Below, one piece after another: positions 1 to 5,671 of a stretch of DNA of 5,671 bases. The translations under genes were made by a program, and so were the position numbers. Every line of letters begins with the position of its first letter. The first letter of the stretch is position 1. Origin of the DNA: a gamma proteobacterium symbiont of Lucinoma myriamae (GTDB lineage: Bacteria; Pseudomonadota; Gammaproteobacteria; GRL18). The notes under the pieces were generated by a model, which was not told where the DNA came from, did no database searches, and saw only the letters and a program-made list of their open reading frames with translations. The stretch covers positions 1-5,671 of the forward strand of contig JAHXIM010000497.1 of the NCBI GenBank assembly GCA_025655635.1, in the 5' to 3' direction.

Positions 1-139
1 AACATTTCTGGTCGATCTGGTCACTCAAAAATAGGGATAATTCCTTACATTTCAAATAGATAATATGTTTTTCAGGGCTGACTATTTAAAGTACCATTAA
101 GAAAAACAGGGGAATTTTCTTTGAGCATTGAAAATGCAT
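1..139. other. AT-rich flank downstream of htpX, no gene supported
   Basis: No complete gene is visible. All three plus-strand frames that enter from the left edge close within about 60 bases (stops at 32-34, 55-57 and 61-63), so at most the last few codons of an upstream plus-strand gene could lie here, and none is recognisable. Two small inverted repeats sit just past the htpX stop: GCATT at 125-129 with AATGC at 133-137 (3-nt loop), and AAGAAAA at 99-105 with TTTTCTT at 115-121 (9-nt loop). They may form a weak transcript end for htpX, but they are AT-rich and no separate T-run follows, so I do not call a terminator. Confidence 0.4.
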
Positions 140-1024
140 TTATTTCATACTTTCTAAGGCAGTAATGCGCTGTTCTAATGGTGGATGAGTTAAAAACAAT
201 GCCTTGAGGCCGCTGCCAACACCACCGGCAATACCAAAAGCCGCCATTTGATCCGGCAGATCTTCAGGTTCATGAGCCTGCTGCAGACGACGTAGTGAAG
301 CAATCATTTTCTGACGACCAGCAAGAGCAGCCCCGCCTTCATCAGCACGAAATTCGCGTCGACGAGAGAACCACATAACAATAATACTGGCCAGAACAGA
401 CAGTACTAATTGCGCAATAATACTGGTTATATAGTAAGCAGGGCCATGTCCTCGCTCAGTTTTGAATACAATTCTGTCAATCAGATGACCAATTACTGTC
501 GACAAAAACATTACAAAGGTATTAACAACCCCCTGTAGTAAAGCCATAGTGATCATATCACCATTAGCCACATGACTGACTTCATGCCCAAGAACTGCTT
601 CCACTTCATCCTGACTCATAGCATTAAGCAAACCGGTGCTGACGGCGACCAGGGCAGCATTTCGATTAGCACCTGTGGCAAATGCATTGGGCTGAGGCGA
701 ATCAAAAATACCTACTTCCGGACGACCAATACCGGCTTGCTCAGCCTGACGATAAACTGTCTCCATTAACCAGCGCTCGGCATTATTTGCAGGTTGTTCA
801 ATAACATGAACCCCCATGGAACGCTTGGCCATGGATTTTGACATAAATAATGAAATAATCGAGCCGCTAAAGCCGACCACTAATGACATCACCATTACGC
901 CGGTTAAATTGAGATCAACACCATTTTCAGCTAATAAGCCCTGAATACCTAATAGTTGAAAAACAATGCCGACTAAAGCCATTACAGCCATATTTGTGGC
1001 AAGAAATAAAAAAAATCTGCTCAT
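140..1024 (-). CDS. htpX: HtpX membrane-bound zinc metalloprotease (M48 family)
   Basis: HtpX is an inner-membrane zinc endopeptidase that, in E. coli, degrades misfolded membrane proteins alongside FtsH; its active site faces the cytoplasm. The 294-residue length is normal for the family. Visible signs: two N-terminal hydrophobic segments (about 4-25 and 40-60), the zinc motif HEVSH at 147-151 within GHEVSHVANGD, the third-ligand motif EFRAD at 224-228 (Glu224), and two further hydrophobic segments (about 157-178 and 198-219). The NAFATG (113-118) and LVAVSTGLL (125-133) blocks and the C-terminal THPPLEQRI are also typical. All catalytic residues are intact. The ATG at 1022-1024 is preceded by AGGAAGG (minus strand, 1030-1036) at 5 nt spacing, which supports this start. 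It is transcribed divergently from the NifX-like gene. In E. coli htpX responds to heat shock and CpxR; a weak sigma-32-like site is listed separately. Confidence 0.97.
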   Translation of the reverse strand: MSRFFLFLATNMAVMALVGIVFQLLGIQGLLAENGVDLNLTGVMVMSLVVGFSGSIISLFMSKSMAKRSMGVHVIEQPANNAERWLMETVYRQAEQAGIGRPEVGIFDSPQPNAFATGANRNAALVAVSTGLLNAMSQDEVEAVLGHEVSHVANGDMITMALLQGVVNTFVMFLSTVIGHLIDRIVFKTERGHGPAYYITSIIAQLVLSVLASIIVMWFSRRREFRADEGGAALAGRQKMIASLRRLQQAHEPEDLPDQMAAFGIAGGVGSGLKALFLTHPPLEQRITALESMK

Positions 1025-1071
1025 TAAAGCCTTCCTTTCATGTTGTATCTAAAATTTAATTCAAATAATCC

Positions 1072-1099
1072 TTATTTGGACTATCAATATTTTAACAAG
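1072..1099 (-). promoter_or_regulatory. possible heat-shock-type promoter for htpX (weak)
   Basis: On the minus strand CTTGTTA (1093-1099) lies 13 nt before CCAAATAA (1072-1079). The E. coli sigma-32 consensus is CTTGAAA, then about 13-15 nt, then CCCCATNT. The -35 part matches 5 of 7 and the -10 part about 4 of 7. Position fits, with a leader of roughly 40 nt before the htpX start. The match is poor and this AT-rich stretch also contains a TTGATA hexamer that could be read as a sigma-70 -35, so this is only a candidate, supported mainly by the known heat-shock control of htpX in E. coli. Confidence 0.2.
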
Positions 1100-1133
1100 T
1101 TCCTGGTTCTCCATCCATAAGTGATAAAAATTA

Positions 1134-1162
1134 CTGACTATTCTCCTGTTTCATTTTATAGT
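1134..1162 (+). promoter_or_regulatory. candidate sigma-70 promoter of the NifX-like gene
   Basis: CTGACT (1134-1139, 4 of 6 against TTGACA) and TATAGT (1157-1162, 5 of 6 against TATAAT) are separated by exactly 17 nt. Transcription would start near 1169 and leave a leader of about 47 nt before the ATG at 1216. Two inverted repeats overlap the site: TATTCTCC (1139-1146) with GGAGTATA (1164-1171), one mismatch; and TTACTGACTA (1131-1140) with CAGTCAGTTA (1191-1200), two mismatches. The inner pair lies where a repressor would block polymerase, but no known operator is recognised. Confidence 0.4.
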
Positions 1163-1215
1163 GGGAGTATAAATTAATAGCAATAAATATCAGTCAGTTA
1201 AAAAAGGAATAATCA

Positions 1216-1569
1216 ATGAAAGTTGCCATTACCAGTCAAAATAGAAAGACAATTACCGGTCATGCCGGAAAATGCAGAAAATTTTGGCTATTTGATATTG
1301 AAAATGATGCGGTGGTTAATAAAGAATTATTAGAATTGCCCATAGAGCAGAGCTTTCACTCCAGTTCACCATTCACTCCCCACCCATTGGACAGTATTAA
1401 TGTGTTAATTACCGGTGGTATGGGTAATGGTCTGGTACAGCGTCTGGCAGCAAAGGGCGTTCAGGGAATTGTCACCAGTGAAACAGACCTGGACAAAGCC
1501 ATTAGTGCTTTGCTGGCCGGGACATTAAAACATGAAGCAGACAAACCCCATGAACACCATCATTCTTAA
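1216..1569 (+). CDS. NifX/NifB-C-terminal-like protein (dinitrogenase iron-molybdenum cofactor domain), orphan
   Basis: This 117-residue protein matches the single-domain Nitro_FeMo-Co family (NifX, NifY, NifB C-terminus and many orphans): an opening beta strand MKVAIT, a conserved HAGKC at 16-20 in the place where relatives carry H-x-G-x-C, the strand FWLFDIE (23-29), a central VLITGGMGNG (63-72), and a helix-strand pair LVQRLAAKGVQGIVTS. NifX-type proteins bind iron-molybdenum cofactor or precursors. Orphans outside nif clusters, such as this one, have no settled role, and binding of a metal or Fe-S cluster is inference. The tail is His-rich (H105, H112, H114-H116), which suggests a metal-binding or metal-sensing extension. 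The start is supported by AAGGA (1204-1208), 7 nt upstream. No nif gene is nearby. The domain seems complete, with no damage. Confidence 0.85.
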   Translation: MKVAITSQNRKTITGHAGKCRKFWLFDIENDAVVNKELLELPIEQSFHSSSPFTPHPLDSINVLITGGMGNGLVQRLAAKGVQGIVTSETDLDKAISALLAGTLKHEADKPHEHHHS

Positions 1570-1594
1570 GACAGCAGAGTTTGCTCCCACCACT

Positions 1595-1670
1595 AGATAA
1601 AGAAAGCTCGCCGTCAATTTCTTTGCGATTTTTTAAATGACTCTGGCGACTTTAATTACTTTCTTTATCT
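1595..1670. repeat. long imperfect stem-loop between the NifX-like gene and the ABC operon
   Basis: The ends are a perfect 12-bp inverted repeat: AGATAAAGAAAG at 1595-1606 and CTTTCTTTATCT at 1659-1670. The pairing continues inward: TCGCC (1608-1612) with GGCGA (1645-1649), GTCA (1613-1616) with TGAC (1638-1641), and TTT (1618-1620) with AAA (1635-1637), leaving a loop of about 14 nt. In all about 24 base pairs form, with asymmetric internal loops at 1650-1658 and 1642-1644. There is no T-run after the right arm, so it is not a classical intrinsic terminator. No target-site duplication is seen at its edges. The right arm ends 14 nt before the ATPase start codon, so as RNA it would lie in the exporter leader. 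It may be a regulatory hairpin, a transcript-end stabiliser or a small MITE-like palindrome. Confidence 0.7.
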
Positions 1671-1684
1671 GCTAACCTTTACAG

Positions 1685-2611
1685 ATGACATCAATACTTG
1701 AAGTAAACTCCCCCAGCAAAAATTATCAGACAACCGTTGCGGTTGATAATGTCTCTTTTAACATAAAAAAAGGCCAGTGTTTCGGCATGCTGGGCCCAAA
1801 TGGAGCAGGTAAAACCACCGCTATTGAGATAATGGAAGGAATTACTCAACCCACGTCAGGAAAAGTTCTCTATAAGGGGAAAGCACTTGGACAACTGTTT
1901 CGTACACAATGCGGTATTCAGTTTCAGCATACCGCACTGCAGGAATTTTTAACGGTAAGAGAAACGCTCAGGCTTTTTGCCGGACTTTACCCTGAAAGCT
2001 CTGATCTGACCACTTTGATCAAACGCTGTAATTTAGAGAGTTTTCTGGATAGTGATAATCGTAAACTTTCCGGCGGTCAGCGGCAACGCATGCTGTTGGC
2101 AATAGCTCTGATCAATAATCCTGAAATTGTCTTTCTGGATGAACCCACAACGGGCCTGGATCCCCAGGCCCGGCATAACTTCTGGGATCTGATTAAAGAT
2201 ATACTCAGCCAAGGTACAACTATTATCCTCACTACTCACTATATGGAAGAAGCCGCTGAATTGTGTGATGAAATTATTATTATGGATCATGGCCGCATTA
2301 TTGCTCATGGAGCACCGACTGAATTATTACAACAACACTTTTCTGAACATATTGTGCGCATCCCTGAAAATGAGTTTTCTATTGCACAGATTAAAGAACT
2401 ACAACAACTACATCCCAATTTGAATAAAAACACCCAGCTTCAACACTCCCTGTATCAAAAAGATAGCTGGATTGAAATATCAACCACTGATGTCAATCAA
2501 ATAATGAAATATCTGTTAAATGAAGGTGTTGACCTGAGTTTCCTACAGATACGTCAGCATAACCTTGAAGATCTTTTTTTAGAACTGACAGGAAGAGAGT
2601 TACGAGTATGA
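1685..2611 (+). CDS. ABC transporter ATP-binding protein (ABC-2 exporter type, CcmA/COG1131-like)
   Basis: This is the cytoplasmic ATPase that powers the adjacent permease. All nucleotide-binding motifs are intact in its 308 residues: Walker A GPNGAGKTT (37-45), Q-loop glutamine at about 81, signature LSGGQRQR (128-135), Walker B IVFLDEP (148-154) with catalytic Glu153, D-loop GLDP (157-160) and switch His185. The C-terminal region (about 220-308), ending in LEDLFLELTGRELR, is the extension typical of exporters of the drug, polysaccharide or lipid class; the substrate cannot be read from sequence. The only usable start is the ATG at 1685, because an in-frame TAA lies 12 nt upstream and no other ATG, GTG or TTG precedes Walker A at a sensible distance. 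No Shine-Dalgarno sequence precedes it (CTTTACAG), which is unusual here, and a large stem-loop lies just upstream. Its stop overlaps the permease start. Confidence 0.95.
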   Translation: MTSILEVNSPSKNYQTTVAVDNVSFNIKKGQCFGMLGPNGAGKTTAIEIMEGITQPTSGKVLYKGKALGQLFRTQCGIQFQHTALQEFLTVRETLRLFAGLYPESSDLTTLIKRCNLESFLDSDNRKLSGGQRQRMLLAIALINNPEIVFLDEPTTGLDPQARHNFWDLIKDILSQGTTIILTTHYMEEAAELCDEIIIMDHGRIIAHGAPTELLQQHFSEHIVRIPENEFSIAQIKELQQLHPNLNKNTQLQHSLYQKDSWIEISTTDVNQIMKYLLNEGVDLSFLQIRQHNLEDLFLELTGRELRV

Positions 2612-3594
2612 AACGCTTTCTGGCAATATTGCACGCCCGTAACCTTGAATTTATACGTGATCGAGCGGCCCTTTCATGGGGATTAATTTTCCCCACCGCT
2701 TTAATGATGGGCTTTGCACTTTTATTTTCCAATGGCGCTCAAGAACGCTATAAGGTAGGCGTTGCCGGTGAACTCAATCATCCCTTTTTACAGAGCCAGT
2801 ATATAAAATTTATCCCTGTAGAAGACCTTGAAAAAGCGATCATTAAAGTTGAACGACATCAGCTGGATCTTTTAATCGCATCTGAACAATTACGCTACTG
2901 GGTGAATTCCAGCTCACCCGCAGGTTATATCACCGAACAACTGCTCAAAGCCAGTGGCGGAAAAAGACTAACAGCCAATGAAGTTTCCGGAAAAGAAATT
3001 CGCTACATTGACTGGCTTATTCCCGGCGTCTTAGGAATGAACATGATGTTCAGTGCCCTCTTCGGCGTCGGATTTGTCATTGTCCGTTATCGAAAAAATG
3101 GCGTATTAAAACGTTTACGAGGTACACCGCTGAGTGCAACTGAATTTCTTATGGCACAGATTTTTTCTCGACTATTACTCATTATTTTTGTTTCAGTTAT
3201 TGTTTACATAGGCTGTGATCTGATACTGGATTTTAGTATGTATGGCTCATATATCAACCTGTTCCTGGTGTTTACCATCGGTTCATTAGCGATGATTTCT
3301 CTGGGACTTTTAATCGCATCACGGCTAAAAAGTGATGAGCTGGCTGCAGGACTGACTAACGCAATATCGATTCCTATGATGCTGTTATCAGAGGTATGGT
3401 TTTCTTTAGAAGGTTCGCCTCAATGGATACTATTCATATCAAATCTATTACCACTCACCCATGTCGTTGATGCCTCACGAGCAATTATGCTTGATGGTGC
3501 AGGAATAATCGATGTGGGCCACCATATATTAACAATGTTGATTATGATGCTGGTTTTTCTATTTGTGGGTGTAAAAATGTTCCGCTGGGAATAA
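2608..3594 (+). CDS. ABC-2 family transporter permease
   Basis: This is the membrane partner of the preceding ATPase, 328 residues. The order is typical of ABC-2 permeases: an N-terminal membrane segment (about 23-42), an extracytoplasmic domain (about 43-135), then five hydrophobic segments near 137-158, 183-207, 216-240, 248-266 and 302-325. The cytoplasmic loop YRKNGVLKRLRGTPLSATEF (161-180) is the family's coupling-helix motif. The LLPLTHVVDASRAIMLDG stretch near 280-297 is also characteristic. Its ATG overlaps the ATPase stop codon in ATGA, so translational coupling is likely, and its own ribosome site AGGAAGAGAG (2590-2599) lies 8 nt upstream. Such exporters usually work as a dimer of ATPase and permease. 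The substrate is unknown: drugs, lipids and glycans are all possible. No third component such as a membrane fusion protein is seen here. Confidence 0.93.
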   Translation: MKRFLAILHARNLEFIRDRAALSWGLIFPTALMMGFALLFSNGAQERYKVGVAGELNHPFLQSQYIKFIPVEDLEKAIIKVERHQLDLLIASEQLRYWVNSSSPAGYITEQLLKASGGKRLTANEVSGKEIRYIDWLIPGVLGMNMMFSALFGVGFVIVRYRKNGVLKRLRGTPLSATEFLMAQIFSRLLLIIFVSVIVYIGCDLILDFSMYGSYINLFLVFTIGSLAMISLGLLIASRLKSDELAAGLTNAISIPMMLLSEVWFSLEGSPQWILFISNLLPLTHVVDASRAIMLDGAGIIDVGHHILTMLIMMLVFLFVGVKMFRWE

Positions 3595-3907
3595 CTCGAA
3601 CAAACTTACATATTGCCCCTATGGGTGAACACTCATTTAGTGATAACGAACTGTGTAACCATCACCTTCTTTAACCCTCAACACATAGGATCACCATTTT
3701 ATCAGCCTTGCACTTTAACTCTCCGATTATTTTACCCTCACACCAGCTTATAGAAAATATACCACTAAAATCAACACAACCCCCATACTGTGACCTTGTT
3801 CATATATTTTTATATCCAGTTCTTGTATGTTAAAAAACAAACAACTTACTTTCAAGCACTCTAAACTTCTTATTACCCATGACCCGTAATACTCCGGAGA
3901 ACGCAGG
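3595..3907. other. 313-bp intergenic region, no gene or convincing terminator
   Basis: I see no plus-strand coding frame of credible length. The minus-strand frame across 3748-3978 has no recognisable domain, runs into the signal-peptide region of the G8 gene, and looks like a shadow. No strong GC-rich hairpin with a T-run follows the permease stop; only short dyads occur, such as CACT/AGTG at 3630-3642. AT-rich blocks (TATATTTTTATATCC around 3803-3817) could hold a promoter for the G8 gene, but I could not find a -35/-10 pair at proper spacing. The region ends in the GGAG ribosome site of the next gene. Confidence 0.5.
3896..3899 (+). promoter_or_regulatory. ribosome binding site of the G8-domain gene
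   Basis: GGAG lies 8 nt before the ATG at 3908. It favours that start over the in-frame ATG at 3932, which is preceded by A-rich sequence with no such site. The chosen start gives a normal signal peptide with a charged n-region. Confidence 0.6.
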
Positions 3908-5671
3908 ATGCAAAAACAACAAAAAACAATCATGAATGACAATTTTAAACCACTTATTCTGACATCTTTTCTAACCACTGGAATCAGCTTTTTCAGCTGT
4001 TACTCAACCCTGGTAAATGCTGAATCTGTTCATCCGACAGCAGATAATGAACACGCCACACACACTGACATGCGTACTATGACCCTCATTAAGATTAAAG
4101 ATGTCACTCACGAAACAGTGGCCAGTGGCCAGTGGAAAATGGAACAACCAGGCAACCTGGAAAGATGGTGCTATCCCGGGAGATGGTGCACGAGCGCTCA
4201 TTAACAAAGCTCATAATATCAATTTGACCCATCAACCGGCAGGCCATCTGATGACCCTTCGTGTTGACGGTACTTTAAACTTCGCGCGAAGAAAAAATAC
4301 CCGACTTATAGTCGACACACTGGTGTCTACTAAAGACAGTCTGATTAAAATGGGTACCGAATCCCGACCAATTCTTGCTAACAAGAAAGCGTCTATTGTT
4401 ATTAAAGACTGGAATCAGGGTTTTGAAACAACCGATACACTCAGCCCGGATTATGATCCTTCAAAAGTGGGTCAGGGAGTAATTATACATGGACGCTTTG
4501 TGGCAGTTGGTGCCAAAAAAACGCCCTATGCTACCTTTAGTGGTGCCAATGCCGGAGATACTTATCTGCACCTGGAAGAATTTCCAGTGAACTGGAGAAG
4601 CGGAGACACCATCGTCATTGCCGGCACGTCAAAAAAGGGTGTTGAAGCTGAAGAGCGTACCATTACATCAGTTGACCCGGTCACGAAAAGCATTTCCCTG
4701 AATCAGGCGTTAAGCTATGATCACCAGACTCCTGAACATACTATTGAAGGCCTGGAATTAAAGATTCACGTCGCAAATCTCAGCCTAAATGTCTCCATTG
4801 AAACTGACGAATCCGGCCGTGTCGCCACAAACAAGGTTCAAACCGGGCGTAAAAGCTATGGTGATGCATTCAACGCTCGCGGGCATGTAATGTTTATGCA
4901 TACCAATGATATCGTAGCAAAATATGCCGGTTTTTATCATCTGGGCAGAACCAATAAGTTAATTAGAATTGAGGATTCAAAATTTTCTGATGCAGGCGAC
5001 ACGCTTCTGGTAGGACAAAATCCGCGTGCACGCTATTCACTACATTTTCATCGTGCCGGCTCAGACTCAGTACCGGGTATTATTGACTCCTGTGCCGTTA
5101 TAAGTTCACCAGGCTGGGGTTATGTCAATCATTCCAGTAATGTTGAAATGACTTCTAATGTGGCCTATAAGGTTACTGGAGCCAGTTTTGTGACAGAAGC
5201 TGGTGATGAAAACGGCACCTTTGTCAGCAATCTGGCCATTGAAACCCGAGGCCGGGGAAGAACCCTGATAAAAGAATGGTTAACACGAAATAGCATCGGA
5301 GACTGGGGATTTCTTGGTCACGCATTCTGGTTTAACGGGGTTTATGTCGATATTATTAATAACATTGCCAATGGCTCAAGTAATTATGCATACGGCTTCG
5401 CCAGAGCTTCAATAGATAATGTAAAAACGGTGAACACACTACGAGGTGAAAAAGACTATGCAAGGGTTACTCTAAAAACCTTTGCTGGAAATCAGGCCTA
5501 TGGTAACTCAGGAGGCGTACTGGCTTCATGGGGCGGAAACGAAGGCAACACGCTGCTTTTTTCTGATACTTTGGGCTTTAGTAATTTTAGAGGTGGTAAT
5601 GGTGCCTGGTTTAACTGGTGGTATTCAGAAAGCATTAAATTTGATGGTGTAACACTGATAAATGACATCCA
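3908..5671 (+). pseudogene. secreted G8-domain (CEMIP/TMEM2-like) beta-helix protein, frameshifted near residue 73 and cut by the window edge
   Basis: Read in its starting frame, this gene stops at 4202-4204 after 98 residues. From about 4125 the family match continues in the +1 frame (codons in phase with 4131) and stays open to the window end. Removing one 7-bp unit from the tract at 4116-4135 joins both parts into one frame of 585 visible residues. In that reconstruction residues 1-38 form a Sec signal peptide (hydrophobic 15-36, likely cleavage after LVNA). A G8 domain starts at SGKWNNQATW (73-82), followed by IPGDGARALI (87-96), VDGTLNF (117-123) and MGTESRP (146-152). Further on come RGHVMFMH (322-329), YHLGRTNK (341-348) and YSLHFHRAG (374-382), seen in G8/parallel beta-helix proteins. 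G8 proteins are extracellular and the vertebrate CEMIP and TMEM2 act on hyaluronan. Glycan binding or cleavage is inference here. Whether this is phase variation, a pseudogene or a sequence error is open. Confidence 0.85.
4116..4135 (+). repeat. period-7 tandem tract (2.9 copies) at the frameshift in the G8 gene
   Basis: The 20 bases repeat perfectly with period 7; GTGGCCA occupies 4118-4124 and 4125-4131, and GTGG follows at 4132-4135. Seven is not a multiple of three, so each gain or loss of a unit shifts the reading frame. With one unit fewer, codons read Val-Ala-Ser-Gly-Lys-Trp straight into the G8 domain. With the copy number present, the frame runs to an early stop. This is the structure expected for slipped-strand mispairing. 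Confidence 0.85.

Noticed and set aside
99..121. Intrinsic terminator for htpX from AAGAAAA/TTTTCTT
   Set aside because: The stem is nearly all A-T, and no separate T-run follows on the minus strand, so a terminator cannot be supported.
572..769. 65-codon plus-strand open frame inside htpX
   Set aside because: It lies antisense to the well-supported htpX coding sequence and has no domain or ribosome site; a shadow frame.
2033..2308. Minus-strand open frame of 91 codons within the ABC ATPase gene
   Set aside because: It is antisense to the Walker B and signature region of a clear ATPase; no recognisable protein features.
2493..2732. Minus-strand open frame over the ATPase/permease junction
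   Set aside because: It is antisense to two real genes and matches no known family.
3748..3978. Minus-strand open frame with a hydrophobic content, partly in the intergenic gap
   Set aside because: Its hydrophobic composition comes from AT-rich sequence and from the antisense of the signal peptide; no ribosome site or family was recognised.
4133..4142. Programmed ribosomal frameshift at the AAAA run
   Set aside because: Frame change would have to be +1, no slippery heptamer or stimulator is evident, and the 7-bp repeat explains the shift with a better protein product.
4163..4189. Direct repeat AGATGGTGC twice, 18 bases apart
   Set aside because: It is in frame and encodes the Asp-Gly-Ala pairs of the conserved G8 opening (DGAIPGDGA); coding explains it.
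4004..4207. Minus-strand open frame across the G8 gene frameshift
   Set aside because: It is antisense to the supported G8 frames and has no recognisable features.

Overview
The window suggests an AT-rich gammaproteobacterium. The HtpX protein is close to the enterobacterial type in layout and motifs, and Shine-Dalgarno sites of the usual GGAG/AGGA kind precede most genes. No ribosomal or other taxonomic marker is present, so nothing finer than class can be claimed. There are no tRNAs, rRNAs, insertion sequences or CRISPR arrays.

Layout. Bases 1-139 are a short AT-rich flank. The htpX gene (membrane zinc protease, quality control of membrane proteins) lies on the minus strand at 140-1024. 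A 191-bp divergent intergenic region separates it from a small plus-strand gene (1216-1569) for an orphan NifX/NifB-C-terminal-like protein with a His-rich tail. A 115-bp gap that holds a long imperfect stem-loop (1595-1670) leads into a two-gene ABC-2 exporter operon: the ATPase (1685-2611) and the permease (2608-3594), overlapping by 4 bp in an ATGA arrangement. After 313 bp without a recognisable gene comes a large secreted G8-domain (CEMIP/TMEM2-like) beta-helix protein. It begins at 3908 and runs off the right edge.

The main discovery is in that last gene. Its signal peptide and its G8 domain are in different reading frames. The switch falls exactly on a period-7 tandem tract (4116-4135, unit GTGGCCA). 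Removing a single 7-bp unit in silico fuses the two frames and recreates the canonical G8 start (SG-x-W-x5-W). As written, the protein stops after 98 residues. The gene is therefore a slipped-strand frameshift: a phase-variable surface protein in its OFF state, a fresh pseudogene, or an assembly/read error.

How the genes work together: the ATPase and permease clearly form one transporter of unknown substrate. No functional link between htpX, the NifX-like gene, the exporter and the G8 protein can be shown from sequence. They look like independent transcription units.
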